The notes under the pieces were generated by a model. The model was not told the DNA's origin. It saw only the letters and a list, made by a program, of their open reading frames with translations, and did not search any database. This document shows, piece by piece, positions 58,550-64,000 of a stretch of 64,000 nt of DNA. The stretch comes from Paenibacillus sp. MAEPY2. GTDB lineage: Bacteria; Bacillota; Bacilli; Paenibacillales; Paenibacillaceae. The first letter of the stretch is position 1, and the number at the start of each line of letters is the position of its first letter. Made by a program: the position numbers and the translations under genes. The stretch lies in assembly GCF_000499205.1 (NCBI RefSeq), contig NZ_AWUK01000013.1, forward strand, positions 186,001 through 250,000. Reading direction: 5' to 3'.

Positions 58550-61012
58550 TTAGGAGGAAGAAGCTGCCTGATTCTCTGCGAGATCCAGGATAAGCTCCAC
58601 AATTTCATCCTGTTTGTCCACATGTACAAGCAATTTACCGATATGCTTCCGTTCAGTAATAGGTACAGATTCCGAAGAAATGTGATGAGATTGACCTTCC
58701 TTGGTCATCACCGTTACATTCCGTTGTTCCCTGCAATAGAACGCTCCGGCAATTCGGCTACCGTTCGGTTTCACCCGTTTGCCTTCCTTGAACTCAAAGG
58801 TTGCCAGTCCCTTGCCGCCACGGCTTTGCAGAGCATAATCCAGCAGCAATGAGCGTTTGCCGTAACCCAAGTCAGACAATATAGCAACTTCGCCTTCATC
58901 ACCTTCCACCCACAGAACAGATACGATTTCATCCGTTTCTTTTAACTGAATACCACGTACGCCCCCAGACACACGCCCCATCGGATTCACTTCATCCTCA
59001 CGGAAACGGATGGCCATGGCTTCTTTGGTGATCAGCATGATGTCCTTGCCACCTGTGCTTAGATGAACGGATAGTACCTCATCATCCTTGCCGACTTTGC
59101 ATGCGGCTACAGCGCCGGAACGCTTGGTGACGTAATCCTTCAGCTCGGTACGCTTCACCTGTCCTTTGCGAGTGACAAAGACCAGACTGTGATCCGGTTC
59201 TTCGAAGGATTTAACAGCAAGCACACTTGAGATCCGATCATCCTTCGCCAGAGGAATGACGTTGACGATCGCCGTCCCCGGATCTTTCCATTTGAATTCC
59301 GGCACCTGATGCACAGGTAACAGGAAATACTGGCCTTTCTTCGTAAATACCAGCAGATTCTCAAGGGTGTTGACTTCAAGGACCTGGGCGATATAATCGC
59401 CTTCTTTCACACCACTTGCGTTACGCTCCCCACCGGATCGTGTGAATGACTGCATGCCTGTACGCTTGATGTATCCTTCTTTGGACAATGTGACAAATAC
59501 ATCTTCCGCGTTCACCAGCACTTCCAGATTAACCTTGAGTTCTTCCACTTCGCCCTGAATGGCTGAGCGACGGTCAATTCCGTACTTCTCACGAATCTCC
59601 ATCAGCTCTTTGCGGATGACTCCGATCAGTTTGCGGTCACTATCCAGAATGGAGCGTAACTGCGCGATCTTTTTCATCAGTTCGCCGAGTTCCTTTTCCA
59701 GAGAAGTTATCTCGAGATTGGTCAATCGGTATAATTGCAAAGTCAGAATGGAATCCGCCTGACGTTCCGAGAAACCAAACATCCACATCAGGTTATTTTG
59801 AGCATCCTGACGGTTCTTTGACGCTTTGATAGCCGCAATGACCTCGTCGAGGATGTTAAGAGCTTTTACCAGACCTTCCAGCACATGTGCACGGTCTTCC
59901 GCCTTCTCCAGCTCAAAGCGGGTACGGAACGTCACTACTTCACGCTGGTGAGCAATATAAGCCTCGAGAATGGATTTCAGCCCCAATTGCTGAGGCGCTT
60001 TATTCACAATCGCAACCATGTTGAAGTTGTAAGTGACTTGAAGATCGGTTTTCTTCAGCAAATAAGCCAAAATACCTTGTGCATCTGCTTCTTTTTTCAG
60101 CTCAACTACGATTCGCAGGCCTTCACGCCCACTCTCATCCCGCACTTCGGCAATCCCTTCAACCTTTTTCTCCAGTCGGATGTTTTCCATCGCTGTAACC
60201 AGACGGGATTTTACGACCTGATAAGGAATCTCGGTAATCACGATTTGCTGTTTGCCGCCACGCATATTCTCGATATCGGTTTTGGACCGGAGATAGATCC
60301 GTCCTTTACCTGTGCGATAAGCATCCAGAATTCCATCGCCGCCCATGATTAATCCACCAGTCGGAAAATCCGGACCTTTCATGAACATCATGATCTCATC
60401 CAGTTCAATCGATGGCTTCTCCATCACGGCAATACAAGCATCAATAGTTTCACGTAAATTATGTGGAGGGATCTCCGTTGCAAAACCAGACGATATCCCA
60501 CTTACACCATTGACCAGCAGGTTCGGATAACGGGACGGTAATACAACCGGTTCTTTGGCCGTATTATCAAAATTATCCTTAAACAGAACAGTCCGTTTCT
60601 CGATATCGCGAAGCATTTCCATCGCAATGGGCGACAAACGGGCCTCCGTATATCGCATGGCCGCTGCCGGGTCATCATCCTGGGACCCCCAGTTTCCATG
60701 ACCGTCTACGAGCATATGCCCCATTTTCCACGGCTGTGCCATCCGCACCATACCATCATAGATGGAGGAATCCCCGTGAGGATGGTAGTTACCCATAACA
60801 TCCCCAACCGTTTTTGCGGATTTCCGATATGGTTTCTCCGGTGTATTACCTGAATCGTACATAGCGTAAAGAATACGCCGCTGCACCGGCTTCAATCCAT
60901 CCCGAACATCGGGAATAGCCCGGTCCTGAATAATGTATTTGGAGTAGCGACCGAAACGGTCACCTACGACCTCTTCGAGAAAGGCCGGCATAAATTGTTC
61001 TGATAGACTCAT
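58550..61012 (-). CDS. parC: DNA topoisomerase IV subunit A
   Basis: The cleavage subunit of about 820 residues separates daughter chromosomes. It has the catalytic Tyr121 in [12 protein letters not shown], and the quinolone region [13 protein letters not shown] with Ser82 and Asp86, the residues found in drug-sensitive enzymes. A long coiled-coil precedes the C-terminal beta-pinwheel, with [15 protein letters not shown]. The latter replaces the GyrA box, which marks it as ParC rather than GyrA. ATG 61012 follows AAGG; the frame opens at GTG 61021. The gap to parE is 12 bp, so they are co-transcribed. Confidence 0.95.
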   Translation of the reverse strand: MSLSEQFMPAFLEEVVGDRFGRYSKYIIQDRAIPDVRDGLKPVQRRILYAMYDSGNTPEKPYRKSAKTVGDVMGNYHPHGDSSIYDGMVRMAQPWKMGHMLVDGHGNWGSQDDDPAAAMRYTEARLSPIAMEMLRDIEKRTVLFKDNFDNTAKEPVVLPSRYPNLLVNGVSGISSGFATEIPPHNLRETIDACIAVMEKPSIELDEIMMFMKGPDFPTGGLIMGGDGILDAYRTGKGRIYLRSKTDIENMRGGKQQIVITEIPYQVVKSRLVTAMENIRLEKKVEGIAEVRDESGREGLRIVVELKKEADAQGILAYLLKKTDLQVTYNFNMVAIVNKAPQQLGLKSILEAYIAHQREVVTFRTRFELEKAEDRAHVLEGLVKALNILDEVIAAIKASKNRQDAQNNLMWMFGFSERQADSILTLQLYRLTNLEITSLEKELGELMKKIAQLRSILDSDRKLIGVIRKELMEIREKYGIDRRSAIQGEVEELKVNLEVLVNAEDVFVTLSKEGYIKRTGMQSFTRSGGERNASGVKEGDYIAQVLEVNTLENLLVFTKKGQYFLLPVHQVPEFKWKDPGTAIVNVIPLAKDDRISSVLAVKSFEEPDHSLVFVTRKGQVKRTELKDYVTKRSGAVAACKVGKDDEVLSVHLSTGGKDIMLITKEAMAIRFREDEVNPMGRVSGGVRGIQLKETDEIVSVLWVEGDEGEVAILSDLGYGKRSLLLDYALQSRGGKGLATFEFKEGKRVKPNGSRIAGAFYCREQRNVTVMTKEGQSHHISSESVPITERKHIGKLLVHVDKQDEIVELILDLAENQAASSS

Positions 61013-61024
61013 TCCAAGCACCTT

Positions 61025-63004
61025 CTATTCTTCGTACTCTGTAAAGTCGACGTTCTCTACAATCCAGCGTTTGCGCGGATCAACCTTATCACCCATGAGT
61101 GTAGATACACGACGTTCTGCTTTGGCTGCATCGACAATTTCTACCTTGAGCAATGCACGCGTTTCCGGGTTCATCGTTGTCTCCCACAGTTGATCCGGGT
61201 TCATCTCACCAAGTCCTTTATAACGTTGAAGCTCCACATTGTTTCCGAATTCTTTCATGTAATTTGCCAGCTCTTCATCGGTCCAGGCGTAACGCACACT
61301 GGCCATTTTGCCGGATTTGCGCGTCAGCTTGTACAGTGGCGGCTGAGCGATATATATTTTCCCTGCATCAATTAGCGGTTTCATATAACGATAGAAGAAA
61401 GTCAGCAACAGTACCTGAATATGTGCGCCATCCGTGTCGGCATCCGTCATAATTATGATTTTGGAATAATTGCTGTCTTCAACTGCGAATTCCGTTCCAA
61501 TACCGGCACCGATCGCTGATGTAATAGCACGGTATTCTTCATTTTTAAGGATATCGGCCAATTTCGCTTTTTCCGGATTGAGCGGTTTACCCTTAAGCGG
61601 GAGTATCGCCTGAATCTTGGAGTCACGTCCTTGTTTCGCTGAACCACCTGCGGAATCCCCTTCGACGATAAACAGTTCATTCCGGGTAAAATCCTTGGAT
61701 TGTGCAGGAGTCAGTTTACCGTTCAGGTTGGAGCTTTCGCTGCGTTTTTTGCCGGTTCGCATCTCATCCCGGGCTTTTCGTGCAGCTTCTCTGGCTCTGG
61801 AGGCCTGAACTGCTTTGCGAATCAACGTTTGCGCAACCTGCGGATTTTCTTCCAAAAACCGCTGGATATTTTCAGACACGACAGAATCCACTGCACTTCG
61901 CGCGGAAGCGCTACCGAGTTGATCCTTCGTTTGTCCTACGAATTCAACCTCGGACATTTTGACACTAATGACCGCCATCATACCTTCACGCAGATCATTA
62001 CCTTCGAGGTTTTTATCTTTTTCCTTAATCATGCTGGTACGCCGTGCGTAGTCATTCATCACACGTGTATAAGCTGCTCTGAATCCGGTCTCATGTGTAC
62101 CGCCGCCCCTGGTGGGAATCGAGTTCACGAATGACGCCAGCGTTTCCGTATAACCCGCGTTATACTGGATCGCCACTTCGACCTCAATGTCATCCTTCTC
62201 CGCATAGAAGTGAATGACATCATGCAGCACATCTTTATTTTCGTTAAGAAAAGCAACAAACTGGCTTGCTCCGCCTTCGTACATGTACTCATCCTGATTG
62301 CCTGAACGTTCGTCCTTGAGCACAATTCTCAGACCTGAATTCAGAAAAGCAATCTCCTGAAGACGTTCTGCCAGTGTATCATAATTCAATTGAATGCCGT
62401 TCTGAAACACCCGAATATCCGGTTTAAACGTAACTTTAGTTCCCGTCCGATTGGTATTGCCCAATACTTCGAGACCAGACACCGGTTCTCCGACATGCTC
62501 AACGCCTTTTTTGTCCTGCCAATACTCGAATCGTTGACGATGAATCTTGCCATCACGGAAAATCTCGACTTCAAGCCATTCGGACAATGCGTTCGTAACT
62601 GACGCACCTACACCGTGCAAACCGCCTGATTTTTTGTATCCTGATCCACCGAACTTTCCGCCTGCGTGCAAAATCGTAAACACGACCTGGGGAGTAGGAA
62701 TCCCTGTTTTATGTATACCTGTCGGAATTCCCCTTCCGTTATCCTGAACCGTAATAGAACCGTCCTTATGCAGCGTGATATCGATTTTGGAGCAGAATTT
62801 GGCGAGATGTTCGTCGACAGCGTTGTCCACGATTTCCCATACCAAATGATGTAGACCCGAAGCACTGGTGCTGCCGATGTACATTCCCGGCCGTTTCCGT
62901 ACCGCTACCAGTCCTTCAAGTACTTGAATGTCGTCCGCGTCGTAGCCTGAAGACCCTTGTCCTCCGCCTGTCGAACCTGCCGACATATCGATTTGCTCGA
63001 CCAT
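61025..63004 (-). CDS. parE: DNA topoisomerase IV subunit B
   Basis: The 659-residue ATPase subunit starts with a Gly-Ser-rich arm (about 8-22), then the GHKL ATPase: DNAVDEHLAKFC, VQDNGRGIPTG and KKSGGLHGVGASVTNALS. The Toprim domain has EGDSAGGSAKQGRDS and TDADTDGAHIQVLLLTFFYR. The C-terminus ends with RKRWIVENVDFTEYEE. ATG 63004 follows GGGGGAG. It is upstream of parC on the same strand. Paired parE-parC with no gyrBA here agrees with topoisomerase IV. Confidence 0.95.
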   Translation of the reverse strand: MVEQIDMSAGSTGGGQGSSGYDADDIQVLEGLVAVRKRPGMYIGSTSASGLHHLVWEIVDNAVDEHLAKFCSKIDITLHKDGSITVQDNGRGIPTGIHKTGIPTPQVVFTILHAGGKFGGSGYKKSGGLHGVGASVTNALSEWLEVEIFRDGKIHRQRFEYWQDKKGVEHVGEPVSGLEVLGNTNRTGTKVTFKPDIRVFQNGIQLNYDTLAERLQEIAFLNSGLRIVLKDERSGNQDEYMYEGGASQFVAFLNENKDVLHDVIHFYAEKDDIEVEVAIQYNAGYTETLASFVNSIPTRGGGTHETGFRAAYTRVMNDYARRTSMIKEKDKNLEGNDLREGMMAVISVKMSEVEFVGQTKDQLGSASARSAVDSVVSENIQRFLEENPQVAQTLIRKAVQASRAREAARKARDEMRTGKKRSESSNLNGKLTPAQSKDFTRNELFIVEGDSAGGSAKQGRDSKIQAILPLKGKPLNPEKAKLADILKNEEYRAITSAIGAGIGTEFAVEDSNYSKIIIMTDADTDGAHIQVLLLTFFYRYMKPLIDAGKIYIAQPPLYKLTRKSGKMASVRYAWTDEELANYMKEFGNNVELQRYKGLGEMNPDQLWETTMNPETRALLKVEIVDAAKAERRVSTLMGDKVDPRKRWIVENVDFTEYEE

Positions 63005-63080
63005 TCATGCTCCCCCTTCTTAACTTGCAACTAAAAAAATGCCTAAAATGCAAACAGATGTTTTCTTATCCTTGTCCATT

Positions 63081-64000
63081 TTAATTCAAGATATCCCGTT
63101 TCGTAAAGACAATGAATGACACAAAGAGTGAAGCAATGCCCCAAACACTAAGCACAATAAGGGAAAAACCCAAATTCATCCCTTCAATTGGTGGCAAACC
63201 GCCCGACAAATAATTCGGAAGTTCGAGGTTAACCATGAACAAATATTTGGCTGACTGCCAGGAAGCGGCCATACTGGTGAGAATCGTTCCTGCGATGAGT
63301 GCTGCCATCATAATGACAATACTTGCAGCTGTACTTCGCACTAATACAGAGACCATGAATGCAAGCATCGCCACAATTATACTGACGAACCAGATCAATC
63401 CGGCCTGCATCAGCATATATAGCCACTGGTCCACAGCATGGACTGCTGACATATCGACATCTGTACCCACAACCTTGAATCCGGTAAAGATCGGCATGCC
63501 GAAGCCTTTGTATCCGAACACTGCTCCCGAGATGACATAACAGATAATATACGCCGACACCACAATAATCGACACGAACATGATCAGCGTTATGAGTTTG
63601 CTCAGTAACACTTTCCAACGTTTGACCGGACGGGTCAGAAGCATTTTGATTGTACCTGTGGTTCGCTCACCGGATACCAGATCCGAAGCAATTGCCATTA
63701 TGAGCAGCGGGATAAACAGTCCGACAGCGTTATTCATGAATTCCCGTGTAAACGTTACACCACCAGGCTCCTTCGGATTGATGTCATTCTCCAGATAGTA
63801 TTGCATTTGCTGGATGTACACCGTCCTGTACTTTTTGTATTCTTCAGGTACCCGGTCACTGCCAAGCGAGTTCTGATTATCTGTAATGGCCTGCTGCAGC
63901 TCAAGCCGCCAGTCGCCGCCAAACTTGTCACGATTATTTTCCGCAGATTTCATCTGGGCATACGTAAACATCGGGACCAACACCGCGAGAACGATAAAAA
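63081..64000 (-). CDS. ABC-2-type transporter permease (5' end beyond right edge)
   Basis: The minus-strand frame is open to the window edge, so the N-terminus is missing; codons before 63983 read FIVLAV, a membrane helix. The visible 300 residues or so have an exported loop (about 10-85) and six hydrophobic segments with LLTRPVKRWKVLLSKLITL, SIIVVSAYIICYVIS and the ending LFVSFIVFTKRDILN. The order EFMNNAVGLFIPLLIM, then SDLVSGERTTGTIKMLLTRP, matches ABC-2 permeases of the Bacillus YxlG/LiaI-neighbour type. Its ATPase is probably encoded outside. Stop codon 77 bp before parE. Confidence 0.85.
   Translation of the reverse strand, partial: FIVLAVLVPMFTYAQMKSAENNRDKFGGDWRLELQQAITDNQNSLGSDRVPEEYKKYRTVYIQQMQYYLENDINPKEPGGVTFTREFMNNAVGLFIPLLIMAIASDLVSGERTTGTIKMLLTRPVKRWKVLLSKLITLIMFVSIIVVSAYIICYVISGAVFGYKGFGMPIFTGFKVVGTDVDMSAVHAVDQWLYMLMQAGLIWFVSIIVAMLAFMVSVLVRSTAASIVIMMAALIAGTILTSMAASWQSAKYLFMVNLELPNYLSGGLPPIEGMNLGFSLIVLSVWGIASLFVSFIVFTKRDILN

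Noticed and set aside
1..64000. Search for CRISPR arrays, tRNA/rRNA genes, transposases or integrases
   Set aside because: I saw no regularly spaced repeats, tRNA cloverleaf, DDE or integrase motifs. The repeats at 12868 and 39035 do not have CRISPR spacing.

Overview
The window looks like chromosomal DNA of a spore-forming, Gram-positive Paenibacillus-type bacterium. The reasons are moderate GC, strong AGGAGG-type ribosome sites with frequent TTG/GTG starts, a CotF-type spore coat gene, an SLH-anchored multidomain galactanase, a BceRS-BceAB-type module and perfect 7-1-7 Fur boxes. I see no rRNA, tRNA, CRISPR array, transposase, integrase or prophage. Most of it is ordinary chromosome with an accessory-like middle part (about 9-31 kb).

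Layout. 1-4 kb: the N-terminal part of a GH78 alpha-L-rhamnosidase with a divergent AraC regulator, a HAD nucleotidase-like gene and a membrane metallophosphoesterase. 4.2-9 kb: oxidative pentose phosphate cluster zwf-tal-gnd with a divergent LysR regulator. 9-14 kb: an unknown gene, a cupin, an aldo/keto reductase, an MmyB-type regulator, a nested inverted-repeat element and an ankyrin protein with a possible SMI1-like tail. 14.4-18.9 kb: a large FtsX-type ABC permease, its ATPase and an MFS exporter in one operon. 19-26.7 kb: a serine hydrolase, a DUF1361 protein, a spore coat protein, an ECF41-type sigma factor with its carboxymuconolactone decarboxylase partner and a matching autoregulatory promoter, a Rieske oxygenase, a second cupin and a Tyr-Pro/Gly-rich small protein. 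26.7-31.2 kb: a cluster of SMI1/KNR4-type genes and unknown genes that resembles an orphan immunity locus.

31.3-40.4 kb: a ZIP transporter, a complete Bce-type two-component/ABC module, a two-gene operon of an NAD-kinase-like protein and an SPFH (stomatin/flotillin) protein with repeated operator-like dyads, and a Fur-controlled siderophore-binding lipoprotein. 40.4-48.1 kb: the 1454-residue GH53 galactanase, a membrane-anchored YceI protein and a divergent two-component system. 48.2-55.6 kb: a lone AAA+ ATPase, a DUF1540 mini-protein, a Fur-box-preceded HpaB-type hydroxylase next to a nitroreductase, a flavodoxin operon with a perfect Fur box, an rRNA-type methyltransferase, an RluA pseudouridine synthase and an alkyltransferase-like protein. 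55.7-64 kb: a MarR-controlled drug exporter with a perfect palindromic operator, another MarR gene, topoisomerase IV (parE-parC) and the C-terminal part of an ABC-2 permease.

How the genes work together. Three iron-responsive loci (siderophore binding, hydroxylase, flavodoxin) point to one iron-starvation response spread over 13 kb. Several transport/stress modules carry their own regulators beside them. The least explained parts are the SPFH/NAD-kinase-like pair, the SMI1-rich operon and the nested palindrome at 12.9 kb.
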